A model generated the notes under the pieces. It saw only the letters and a list, made by a program, of their open reading frames with translations. It had not been told where the DNA came from and did not search any database. Below are positions 8,102 to 15,772 of a stretch of 64,000 bases of DNA, piece by piece. Source of the DNA: Chitinophagaceae bacterium. GTDB taxonomy: Bacteria; Bacteroidota; Bacteroidia; Chitinophagales; UBA10324. A program made the position numbers and the translations under genes. The first letter of the stretch is position 1. The number at the start of each line of letters is the position of its first letter. The DNA lies in contig JADKFU010000002.1 in assembly GCA_016717285.1 (NCBI GenBank), positions 1 through 64,000 on the forward strand, in the 5' to 3' direction.

Positions 8102-9394
8102 TTAATTCAATTCAATTTTCTTCAGGTAAACATTTCCATTTACGATCACCTGCATAAACACGATGCCTTTTTCATAAGCAGAAAGATCAAGCGTGGCATT
8201 TGAAGTGAGTTCAAATGAGCTTAATAAAACTCCTGCATGGTTGTATAATTTCACGATGCCTTCTTGTCCGTTATTGAGTTGCACGGTAACCAGTCCATTG
8301 GAAGGGTTAGGAAAAATCTGCACTGAATTATCACTGATTGTCTGAACTCCTGTTGCCATTCCGATATTCAGGGTTTCAGTTGCGCCATTGGTGCAGCAAT
8401 AATTCTGAGTCGTTAGCGACACATTGTAAAAACCATTTGCTGCATAGGCATGCGTAGGATTGGTTTCTGTAGAGGTGATGCCATCACCGAAGTCCCAGGT
8501 GTAGCTGGTGGCATAACGCGACAGGTTATGAAATTGTACGAAATTGTCATTCTGCGAAGCGCTGAATCCGGCAACAGGTTTCAGTTGTCCGTCACCACAA
8601 AGACTTTCCACGCCAATAAAGATTCCCGAATCCAGAATGCCATCACCGGCATCGGCAATAGCAAGTTTTACATGATATGTTTCACCTGGTATAACAGTGA
8701 TCTGAGCTGCAATGGGTACGGTGAATCCATCATATTGCAAGGTGGTTTCGTTGATGTCACCCGGACAGGCCAAAGGTGCAGGACAATCAGCGAGGCTATT
8801 GCATACATAATATTCCTGATTGGAATTTATGCAGTTGATGGAATTCACAGATACGGGATTGCTGTTTCCGGGAACCACTGCAATGTTCTGTTCGCCGGTT
8901 ATTCCGGGGCCGCTGACGTAGAAAGCAAATACATCATTGAAATTGGTTCCTACCCATTCTGAATATTCTTCAGATCCAAATGAATACTTAAAATAGAGCG
9001 TATCCAGAGATGGCACAATGTCCATTTCAATCACACAGGCATCATAGGTTGGGAATGCTGCAATCGTATTCAGGGCATCATCTCCCGGAAGATTGTTGGC
9101 CAGGGATACTGAACCGTTATCATTCGGGCCGATGGCATTGTAAACACTTCCACTTGTCATCATGATGCCTGCATTGATACCGAGATTGGTGGCAGATCCA
9201 TCAAAAAATCCAACAGCTACTGACGCGCCGTTATAGGTAACATTGCTGATGCTGACACAAGTGCTGTCGAAAAAATCATGCATCATGGTGGACACAGAAA
9301 TTGCAGTGTCTACTACCAGTTGAGCTTTTGATTGTCGGGGGATAATTGTTAGAAGCAGAAAGGCAACAAAGAAACAGGTGTAAATTTTTTTCAT
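8102..9394 (-). CDS. Choice-of-anchor L / PKD / T9SS secreted protein
   Basis: 430 residues from the ATG at 9394. An in-frame ATG at 9421 is less likely because a TAnnTTTG box (9419-9426) overlaps it. A signal peptide comes first (about 1-24, 'SKA-Q'). Residues about 25-265 form a choice-of-anchor-L-like domain, with 'GIMMTSGS', 'FKYSFGSEEY', 'NDVFAFYVSGPG' and 'YHVKLAIADAGDG'. A PKD domain follows at about 270-345 ('YTWDFGDG'), then a T9SS sorting domain ('VQIFPNPSNGLV', then 'KKIELN'). Such proteins are exported and attached to or released from the surface, often with adhesive roles; the function is unknown here. It sits opposite to the sugar genes around it and seems unrelated to them. Confidence 0.85.
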   Translation of the reverse strand: MKKIYTCFFVAFLLLTIIPRQSKAQLVVDTAISVSTMMHDFFDSTCVSISNVTYNGASVAVGFFDGSATNLGINAGIMMTSGSVYNAIGPNDNGSVSLANNLPGDDALNTIAAFPTYDACVIEMDIVPSLDTLYFKYSFGSEEYSEWVGTNFNDVFAFYVSGPGITGEQNIAVVPGNSNPVSVNSINCINSNQEYYVCNSLADCPAPLACPGDINETTLQYDGFTVPIAAQITVIPGETYHVKLAIADAGDGILDSGIFIGVESLCGDGQLKPVAGFSASQNDNFVQFHNLSRYATSYTWDFGDGITSTETNPTHAYAANGFYNVSLTTQNYCCTNGATETLNIGMATGVQTISDNSVQIFPNPSNGLVTVQLNNGQEGIVKLYNHAGVLLSSFELTSNATLDLSAYEKGIVFMQVIVNGNVYLKKIELN

Positions 9395-9418
9395 GGCTAA
9401 AAAGTTTAATGGGAATTT

Positions 9419-9426
9419 CAAAGTTA
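9419..9426 (-). promoter_or_regulatory. Bacteroidota -7 box (TAACTTTG)
   Basis: On the minus strand the sequence reads TAACTTTG, a full match to TAnnTTTG. It ends 24 bases before the ATG at 9394, which supports that start over 9421. A matching -33 TTTG at the usual spacing is not evident. Confidence 0.5.
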
Positions 9427-9569
9427 AACAATAATGCTACAGATGGTTCAGTTGCCATTTAATATCTGTTTGAAATCTGTTAAGTTTGCGCCTCTGATAA
9501 ATGATTGGTCAGAAATCGATTCAGCAACTCTGACTTAGAGTAAATCAAAAAATTCCTTTATAAAGCGAG

Positions 9570-10160
9570 ATGCCGGTTAATGAACATATTTATTTTGCCC
9601 ATGAAACGGCTGTGATTGATGAAGGCTGCTTCATTGGAAAGGGTACGCACATCTGGCATTTCAGTCATGTAATGCCGCAATGTGTGATCGGAGAAAATTG
9701 TAACCTCGGACAAAATGTGGTGGTCAGTCCTGATGTTGTGTTGGGCAACAATGTGAAAGTGCAAAACAATGTTTCCATCTATACAGGTGTAACCTGTGAA
9801 GATGATGTGTTTCTGGGTCCATCGATGGTATTTACTAATGTGATCAATCCCCGCAGTGCTGTTTCACGTAAAAATCAGTATGAAAAAACACTCGTGAAAA
9901 AAGGTGCTACCATTGGAGCCAATGCGACTATTATTTGTGGAAACACGATTGGAACATTTGCTTTTATCGGTGCAGGAACGGTTGTTACAAAAGATGTGAA
10001 ACCTTACGCATTGGTTATAGGAAATCCCGCAAAACAAATCGGATGGATGAGTGAATACGGACACCGTTTGCAATTTGATGAAAGCAACATTGCAATTTGT
10101 CCGGAGAGCGGCGAAAAATATGTATTGAAGAATCACGAGGTGGAAAAATTAAACCCGTAG
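9570..10160 (+). CDS. Hexapeptide-repeat N-acetyltransferase, WbpD/WlbB-like
   Basis: 196 residues with a left-handed beta-helix made of hexapeptide repeats from about residue 10 to 150 ('VIGENCNLGQNVVVSP', 'VLGNNVKVQNNVSI', 'TIGANATIICG'). The segments 'NVSIYTGVTCEDDVFLGPS', 'VFTNVINPRS' and 'ALVIGNPAKQIGW' match the subgroup that acetylates the 3-amino group of UDP-2-acetamido-3-amino-glucuronic acid with acetyl-CoA. It acts in the cytoplasm in nucleotide-sugar synthesis for O-antigen or capsule. The TviB-type dehydrogenase starts 34 bases downstream and could supply the uronic acid. The 3-oxidase (WbpB/WlbA) and aminotransferase (WbpE/WlbC) that the pathway needs are not in the window. Confidence 0.85.
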   Translation: MPVNEHIYFAHETAVIDEGCFIGKGTHIWHFSHVMPQCVIGENCNLGQNVVVSPDVVLGNNVKVQNNVSIYTGVTCEDDVFLGPSMVFTNVINPRSAVSRKNQYEKTLVKKGATIGANATIICGNTIGTFAFIGAGTVVTKDVKPYALVIGNPAKQIGWMSEYGHRLQFDESNIAICPESGEKYVLKNHEVEKLNP

Positions 10161-10193
10161 TGCTGCAACTGTTGTTGCCAAACCCGTTGAATT

Positions 10194-11483
10194 ATGTTTG
10201 AAGAACTTCTTGATAAGAAAATAAAATTAGCTGTAATAGGACTGGGCTATGTGGGATTGCCTGTGGCGCTCGGTTTTGCAAAGCATGTCAGTGTGATTGG
10301 TTTCGACATCAATTCGAAACGTATTGACCTGCTGAATAAAAAAATTGACCCGAGCAGTGAAATGACTGCTGCTGATTTTGAAAATTGCGATATCACATTT
10401 ACCAGCGACATTAAAGTTTTGAAGGAAGCCTCTTTTTTTATTGTGGCAGTTCCCACACCGGTTGATATTCACAATGTGCCCGATTTGCAATGGCTGCTTC
10501 TGGCATCTGAAACTATTGGAAAGGTTTTGAAGAAAGGTGATTACGTAGTGTTTGAATCAACTACCTATCCGGGCTGCACCGAGGAAGATTGCCTTCCGGT
10601 AATTGAAAAATGGTCGGGATTAAAAGTGAAGCAGGATTTTAAGCTTGGTTATTCTCCGGAAAGAATTAATCCGGGTGACAAAGAGCATACACTTGAAAAA
10701 ATTATGAAAGTGGTTTCAGGTTGCGATGAAGAATCGTTGGATGAAATAGCGAAGGTGTATGGCATTGCAGCAAGGGCCGGCATTCACAAAGCGCCCAGCA
10801 TCAAAGTGGCGGAAGCAGCCAAGATTATTGAGAATACACAACGCGATGTAAATATTGCCTTGATGAATGAGTTGTCGCTCATTTTTCAACTGCTGGGCAT
10901 CAATACCTATGATGTAATTGAAGCGGCTGCCACTAAATGGAATTTTCTCAAATTTTACCCCGGACTTGTAGGTGGTCATTGCATCAGTGTTGATCCGTAT
11001 TATCTTACCTACAAAGCAAATGAATTGGGCTATGAGCCAGAAGTAATTACAAGTGGACGGAGAATAAATGATGATATGGGTCCTCATATTGCACGCAGAA
11101 CTGTTCAGTTGCTTACCCAACTGGGCAAAGATCCGGGCAAATCAAAAGTATTGGTGATGGGAGCGACTTTTAAAGAAAATATCACCGACCTGCGTAATTC
11201 TAAAGTGGTGGATCTGATTCATGAATTAAAAGAATTTTCATTGAAGGTGGAAGTAACAGATCCACATGCACCGGATGAAGAAGTGTTGCAACAGCATGGA
11301 TTTTCATTGGTGAAAAATATTGCAAAAGATTATGATGCTGTGATCGTGGCAGTAATTCATGCCGAATTCCGTAACCTGACGGAGGATTATTTTCTTTCCA
11401 TCACAAAACCTGATGCTTTGTTCATGGATGTGAAAGGTGCTTTCAGAAAGAAGATTACTAAAATGAAGTATTGGTCGTTGTAA
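10194..11483 (+). CDS. Nucleotide-sugar 6-dehydrogenase, TviB/WbpO type
   Basis: 429 residues of the UDP-glucose/GDP-mannose dehydrogenase family. An N-terminal NAD-binding motif GLGYVGLP lies at about 17-24. 'YESTTYPGCTEE'-like and 'YSPERINPGDK' segments follow, then a central 'KVAEAAKIIENTQRD' helix, the catalytic cysteine in GGHC at Cys263 and a C-terminal UDP-binding domain ('GATFKENITDLRNS'). The pattern fits UDP-GlcNAc/GalNAc 6-dehydrogenases of the Vi-antigen TviB and WbpO kind better than UDP-glucose dehydrogenase. The reaction oxidises the C6 hydroxyl to a carboxylate using two NAD. It lies between the acetyltransferase and rfbB with short gaps, so it is probably cotranscribed with them. 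Confidence 0.9.
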   Translation: MFEELLDKKIKLAVIGLGYVGLPVALGFAKHVSVIGFDINSKRIDLLNKKIDPSSEMTAADFENCDITFTSDIKVLKEASFFIVAVPTPVDIHNVPDLQWLLLASETIGKVLKKGDYVVFESTTYPGCTEEDCLPVIEKWSGLKVKQDFKLGYSPERINPGDKEHTLEKIMKVVSGCDEESLDEIAKVYGIAARAGIHKAPSIKVAEAAKIIENTQRDVNIALMNELSLIFQLLGINTYDVIEAAATKWNFLKFYPGLVGGHCISVDPYYLTYKANELGYEPEVITSGRRINDDMGPHIARRTVQLLTQLGKDPGKSKVLVMGATFKENITDLRNSKVVDLIHELKEFSLKVEVTDPHAPDEEVLQQHGFSLVKNIAKDYDAVIVAVIHAEFRNLTEDYFLSITKPDALFMDVKGAFRKKITKMKYWSL

Positions 11484-11507
11484 AATCAAGGATATTAAAT
11501 TAACTGT

Positions 11508-12593
11508 ATGTCAGACTTTCAGCAAAAAATATTGGTAACAGGTGGCGCCGGATTTATCGGTTCGCATGTTGTGCGAAGGTTTATCAAAAAATATCCGCAG
11601 TATCTTATATACAACCTCGATAATCTTACGTATGCAGGCAACCTCGAAAATCTGCGCGATGTGGAAGATGCTGCGAACTATTGTTTCATCAAAGGCGATA
11701 TTATTGATGCTGGTTTTATCAATCAATTGTTTCAGGAGCACCATTTTAATGCAGTGATACATCTCGCTGCCGAAAGTCATGTTGACCGCTCCATTGTTTC
11801 ACCAATGGATTTCATCTTCACCAATATTGTGGGAACTGTCAACTTATTAAATGCGGCAAATGTTACCTGGAAAAATGATAAAGCTGCCATCCAAAATCCA
11901 TCCGTTAGAAATCTTTTTTACCAGGTTTCTACCGATGAAGTTTTTGGATCACTCGATAATGGCGGATACTTTACAGAAAGCACTGCGTATGATCCTCGTT
12001 CTCCCTATTCCGCTTCGAAGGCCAGTGCTGATCATCTGGTTCGCGCTTATGGTCATACCTACGGTCTTCCGGTATTAGTTACGAATTGCTCCAATAATTA
12101 TGGCTCGTTTCAGTTTCCCGAAAAACTAATTCCGTTGGCAATCAACAATATCAAAAACAACAAACCTGTGCCCATCTACGGTAAAGGAGAAAATGTGCGC
12201 GACTGGTTATGGGTAGAAGATCACGCTGCAGCCATTGATCTTGTTTTTCATGAAGGAAAAAGTGGCGCAACCTATAACATCGGCGGATTTAATGAGCGAA
12301 TGAATATTGACCTTATCATGCAGTTGTGTAAGATCATGGATGAAAGACTGCAGCGCGCAGAAGGTTCCTCAGCAAAGTTGCTCACTTACGTAAAAGACCG
12401 GGCAGGCCACGATCTCAGGTATGCTATTGATTCCTCAAAAATCACCAATGAGTTGGGATGGAAACCCACATTGACTTTTGAAGAAGGTCTTGCAAAAACA
12501 GTAGACTGGTATCTTGAAAATGAAGAGTGGCTCCGGCATGTTACTTCGGGCGATTATCAGAAGTATTATGTGGAGCAATATGTAAAACGCTAA
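11508..12593 (+). CDS. rfbB: dTDP-glucose 4,6-dehydratase
   Basis: 361 residues, the usual length for RfbB. The NAD-binding motif is GGAGFIGSH near the N-terminus. 'HLAAESHVDRSI', the TDE motif (Asp143, Glu144) and YSASK (Tyr167, Lys171) form the dehydratase catalytic set. 'NCSNNYGSFQFPEKLIP' and 'GENVRDWLWVEDH' are RfbB signatures. It converts dTDP-glucose to dTDP-4-keto-6-deoxyglucose, the first committed step towards dTDP-rhamnose and other deoxysugars. RfbA, RfbC and RfbD are not in the window, so the end product is not fixed. It closes the sugar group, starting 24 bases after the dehydrogenase. Confidence 0.95.
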   Translation: MSDFQQKILVTGGAGFIGSHVVRRFIKKYPQYLIYNLDNLTYAGNLENLRDVEDAANYCFIKGDIIDAGFINQLFQEHHFNAVIHLAAESHVDRSIVSPMDFIFTNIVGTVNLLNAANVTWKNDKAAIQNPSVRNLFYQVSTDEVFGSLDNGGYFTESTAYDPRSPYSASKASADHLVRAYGHTYGLPVLVTNCSNNYGSFQFPEKLIPLAINNIKNNKPVPIYGKGENVRDWLWVEDHAAAIDLVFHEGKSGATYNIGGFNERMNIDLIMQLCKIMDERLQRAEGSSAKLLTYVKDRAGHDLRYAIDSSKITNELGWKPTLTFEEGLAKTVDWYLENEEWLRHVTSGDYQKYYVEQYVKR

Positions 12594-12738
12594 TTATCGG
12601 CTCTAATAATGACGTGTCGATGTATTGCGTGTAATTTCAGGTTGCTGCCCCTTCCTTCTTCCACAATCATTTTCTACCTTTGCGCCTCGTTTAAATTTCC
12701 TCTGATTACTATTTAATAAAGCATCAAACCCAACAACT

Positions 12739-13449
12739 GTGAACGAACAATATTTTAAGTGGCATTCCCCCGTTTTGAACCGCGAAACAGAAATGCTGGT
12801 ATTTGGCGAAGGCGGTTACCCGATTATTGCCTTTCCTACCTCTATGGGCCGGTATTATCAGAACCGCGATTTCAAACTTATTGAGAGCGTGGAATGGTAT
12901 GTTAATAATGGATATGTTAAAATCTATTGTGTTGACGGTATTGACGAAGAAAGCTGGTATAATAAGAGTGTAAGTCCTGCAATCAGAGTGCAGAACCATT
13001 TGGTATATGACCGTTTCATTCATGATGAAATATTCACACGCGCTCTGAGAGAAACAGGCAAGTCAAAGGTGGCTGTGGCCGGCTGTAGTTTTGGCGGTTA
13101 TCATGCCACGAATTTTGCCTTCCGTTATCCTGAAAAAGTGGGTTACCTCTTCAGCATGAGTGCGGCCTATGATATCAAGCCACAGTTGGACGGTCATTAC
13201 GATGATGATGTCTATTACAATAATCCAACGGATTACCTTCCCGGACTTGAAAACCCTGCACTTTACGAAATGGGTATTGTGTTAGGTGCAGGCGAACATG
13301 ATATTTGTCTCGAAGCAAATAAAGAACTTTCTGAAATCCTGAATAAAAAAGGGATAAAACATTGGTTGGATATCAGGATGGGCGCTGTGCATGACTGGCC
13401 AATCTGGCGTGAGATGTTTCCCCATTATCTCTCTCAAATGAAATTCTAA
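12739..13449 (+). CDS. Alpha/beta-hydrolase, esterase D-like
   Basis: 236 residues from a GTG start; no upstream ATG gives a better N-terminus. It is a cytoplasmic alpha/beta-hydrolase of the esterase D / S-formylglutathione hydrolase type. The nucleophile elbow G-C-S-F-G-G places the serine at Ser117, a likely acid is Asp188 (GEHD) and the histidine is His218 (VHDWPIW). No signal peptide is present. It is the first of five same-strand genes that include two or three ATP-dependent ligases and an amidotransferase, and starts 70 bases before the ATP-grasp gene. In that setting it may hydrolyse or transfer an acyl or peptide group made by the ligases. That role is inference; the substrate is unknown. 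Confidence 0.8.
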   Translation: MNEQYFKWHSPVLNRETEMLVFGEGGYPIIAFPTSMGRYYQNRDFKLIESVEWYVNNGYVKIYCVDGIDEESWYNKSVSPAIRVQNHLVYDRFIHDEIFTRALRETGKSKVAVAGCSFGGYHATNFAFRYPEKVGYLFSMSAAYDIKPQLDGHYDDDVYYNNPTDYLPGLENPALYEMGIVLGAGEHDICLEANKELSEILNKKGIKHWLDIRMGAVHDWPIWREMFPHYLSQMKF

Positions 13450-13519
13450 TTGCAGATTTCCAAATCACCTGCAGCAATCGTTCAGTATTACTTTCCATTT
13501 AAATAACTTAAAACTTCTC

Positions 13520-14482
13520 ATGAAAAAAATCGGAATTCTCTTCGGCATGGAACGCACGTTTCCCCAGGCCTTTATCGACAGGGTGAACTCAAAGAACATT
13601 GAAGGTATAACGGCAGAAGCTGTTAGCATCGACAAGGTAGCTCAGGCTTATTCATCCGGATACGACGTGATCATTGATCGCATTTCCCAGGATGTTCCTT
13701 TTTATCGTACCTATCTTAAGAATGCGGCATTGTGTGGAACAGCGGTTCTTAACAACCCATTCTGGTGGAGCGCAGATGATAAATTCTTCAATAACTGCCT
13801 GGCTATAAAAATAGGTGTACCGGTTCCTAAAACGGTCATCCTCCCTTCTAACGAACATCCGACAGACACAACCTCTGATTCTTTTTCCAACCTGGTAACA
13901 CCGCTCGATTGGGAAGCCATGTTCGGATACATTGGTTTTCCCGCTTACATGAAACCATACGCCGGTGGCGGATGGAAAAGCGTTTATAAGATCAGCGATG
14001 CAGATGATCTGTTTGCCAAACATGCGGAAACCGGTCAGTTGGTGATGCTGTTGCAGGAAGAAATTCAATTTGATGCGTATTTCCGCTGCTATTGCCTTGG
14101 TGGAAAGTACGTCAAAATCATGCATTATGAGCCACGCAATCCGCATCATTTAAGGTATGTTGCTAATCACAATGTTTCTGATGAACTGATGCAAACCGTT
14201 CATGACTATACATTGAAATTGAACCACGCTTTAGGATACGATTTCAATACAGTTGAATTTGCTGTTCGTGATGGTGTACCTTATGCGATTGACTTTTGTA
14301 ATCCTTCACCTGATGCCGACAAGCATTCCGTTGGCGAAGAAAATTTTGAATGGGTGGTGGAAAACGCAGCGAATATGGCCATTGAAAAAGCACTCGCTCA
14401 CAAAGATGGCGCTGACAACCTCACATGGGGCACTTACATCAAAAATGCAGCGCGGGGATTGGGCATTTCAAAAGAAGGTTGA
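13520..14482 (+). CDS. ATP-grasp family ligase
   Basis: 320 residues. The N-terminal 100 residues form the pre-ATP-grasp region. From about 105 an ATP-grasp fold follows: a phosphate-binding loop 'YMKPYAGGGWKSV', hinge-like 'MLLQEEIQ', and metal-binding acidic residues near 'TVEFAVRDGVPYAIDFCNPSPD'. ATP-grasp enzymes join a carboxylate to an amine or thiol through an acylphosphate. It is not RimK, D-Ala-D-Ala ligase or GshB by sequence pattern, so the substrates cannot be named. It lies between an esterase and a GCS2-type ligase, which points to stepwise building of a small peptide or amide-containing metabolite (inference). Confidence 0.75.
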   Translation: MKKIGILFGMERTFPQAFIDRVNSKNIEGITAEAVSIDKVAQAYSSGYDVIIDRISQDVPFYRTYLKNAALCGTAVLNNPFWWSADDKFFNNCLAIKIGVPVPKTVILPSNEHPTDTTSDSFSNLVTPLDWEAMFGYIGFPAYMKPYAGGGWKSVYKISDADDLFAKHAETGQLVMLLQEEIQFDAYFRCYCLGGKYVKIMHYEPRNPHHLRYVANHNVSDELMQTVHDYTLKLNHALGYDFNTVEFAVRDGVPYAIDFCNPSPDADKHSVGEENFEWVVENAANMAIEKALAHKDGADNLTWGTYIKNAARGLGISKEG

Positions 14483-14606
14483 TATCATAATTGCGAAACA
14501 CGAATGATGTTGTAAAGGAATCACAAGACAAAATTTGTGAACCGGCTAACTGATTCGTGTTTTGTTACTTAATTTGCTGCCATTAGCCTAACCTACAAAC
14601 AAAACC

Positions 14607-15713
14607 ATGGTGAATAAACTTTTCACGATAGGAATAGAAGAGGAATTCATGATCATTGATCCTGAAAGCCGTGAGCTGGTATCGCACCTGCACCAGGTAG
14701 TAGAAGGCGGAATGACCGTTTTGAATGAACAGGTGAAAGCAGAAATGCACAAGGCAGTAGTTGAAGTTGGCACTAATATTTGTCATGATGTAAAAGAAGC
14801 GCGTAAGGAAGTCAAGCACCTTCGCAGCATCATTTCTAATATTGCCAAAAAGCAAGATTGCCTGATTGGTGCAGCAGGAGCGCATCCGTTTTCGCGCTGG
14901 CAGGATGCGATTATTACTGATCATCCCCGATACCAGGAGATTGTAAATGAAATGCAGGATGCTGCACGTTCTAACCTGATATTTGGCTTACATGTGCATG
15001 TGGGAATTGATAACCGGCAGACAGGCGTGCAGATCATGAATGCAGTGCGGTATTTTCTTCCGCACATCTTTGCTTTGTCAACCAATTCACCCTTTTGGCT
15101 GGGAAGAAATACAGGTTATAAATCGTACCGCACGAAAGTGTTTGATAAATTTCCACGCACCGGTATCCCTGAAAATTTTACGACTGCCTCTGAGTTTGAT
15201 GAATACATTGCGCTGCTGGTGAAAACCAATTGCATTGACAATGGAAAAAAAATCTGGTGGGACCTGCGGTTGCATCCTGTTTTCAGCACGCTTGAATTCC
15301 GGATTTGCGATGTACCGATGCGCGTGGATGAAACGATTGCGCTCGCCGCGATTATGCAGGCCGTTGTCGCGAAGCAGCACAAGTTGATGCAACAAAACCT
15401 AACCTTCCGTACCTATAAAAGAGCACTCATCAACGAAAATAAATGGCGCGCCGCACGATATGGTATTGAAGGCAAGCTGATTGATTTCGGAAAAGAGGCG
15501 GAAGTTCCTTTTCAAAGTTTGCTGGATGAACTGATCTCCTTTGTAGACGATGTAGTAGATGAACTTAACTGCCGGGAAGAAGTGAATTACCTGCAGGAAA
15601 TAGTGAAAATGGGCAGCGGCGCTGACCGTCAGTTAAAAGTGTTCAATGAAACCAACGACCTGAAGAAAGTGGTTGATTATATTGTGGAGGAGACGAACGT
15701 GGGGTTAGATTGA
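14607..15713 (+). CDS. GCS2-family carboxylate-amine ligase (YbdK-like)
   Basis: 368 residues, close to the usual length of the YbdK/GCS2 family (about 370). The N-terminus has 'TIGIEEEFMIID', which supplies metal-binding glutamates. 'GLHVHVGI' and 'STLEFRICDVPMRVDE' are the other core motifs of the glutamate-cysteine ligase fold. Members join glutamate or a related carboxylate to an amine using ATP; YbdK itself has weak gamma-glutamylcysteine synthetase activity. The true substrate here is unknown. It is part of the ligase cluster 12.7-20.9 kb, downstream of the ATP-grasp gene by 124 bases. A classic GshA role is unlikely, since no GshB is nearby. Confidence 0.82.
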   Translation: MVNKLFTIGIEEEFMIIDPESRELVSHLHQVVEGGMTVLNEQVKAEMHKAVVEVGTNICHDVKEARKEVKHLRSIISNIAKKQDCLIGAAGAHPFSRWQDAIITDHPRYQEIVNEMQDAARSNLIFGLHVHVGIDNRQTGVQIMNAVRYFLPHIFALSTNSPFWLGRNTGYKSYRTKVFDKFPRTGIPENFTTASEFDEYIALLVKTNCIDNGKKIWWDLRLHPVFSTLEFRICDVPMRVDETIALAAIMQAVVAKQHKLMQQNLTFRTYKRALINENKWRAARYGIEGKLIDFGKEAEVPFQSLLDELISFVDDVVDELNCREEVNYLQEIVKMGSGADRQLKVFNETNDLKKVVDYIVEETNVGLD

Positions 15714-15744
15714 TTACCGGATTTCTATCAATATAAAATTTTAT

Positions 15745-15752
15745 TAACTTCG
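15745..15752 (+). promoter_or_regulatory. Possible -7 box before the delta-60 gene
   Basis: TAACTTCG differs from TAnnTTTG at one base and ends 20 bases before the ATG at 15773. It suggests that the T9SS gene has its own promoter rather than depending on the ligase genes upstream. Confidence 0.35.
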
Positions 15753-15772
15753 GATGCAAATATTTCGCATCT

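Noticed and set aside
8450..8962. 170-residue plus-strand reading opposite the choice-of-anchor L gene
   Set aside because: It lies wholly inside a well-supported minus-strand gene and has no domain pattern.
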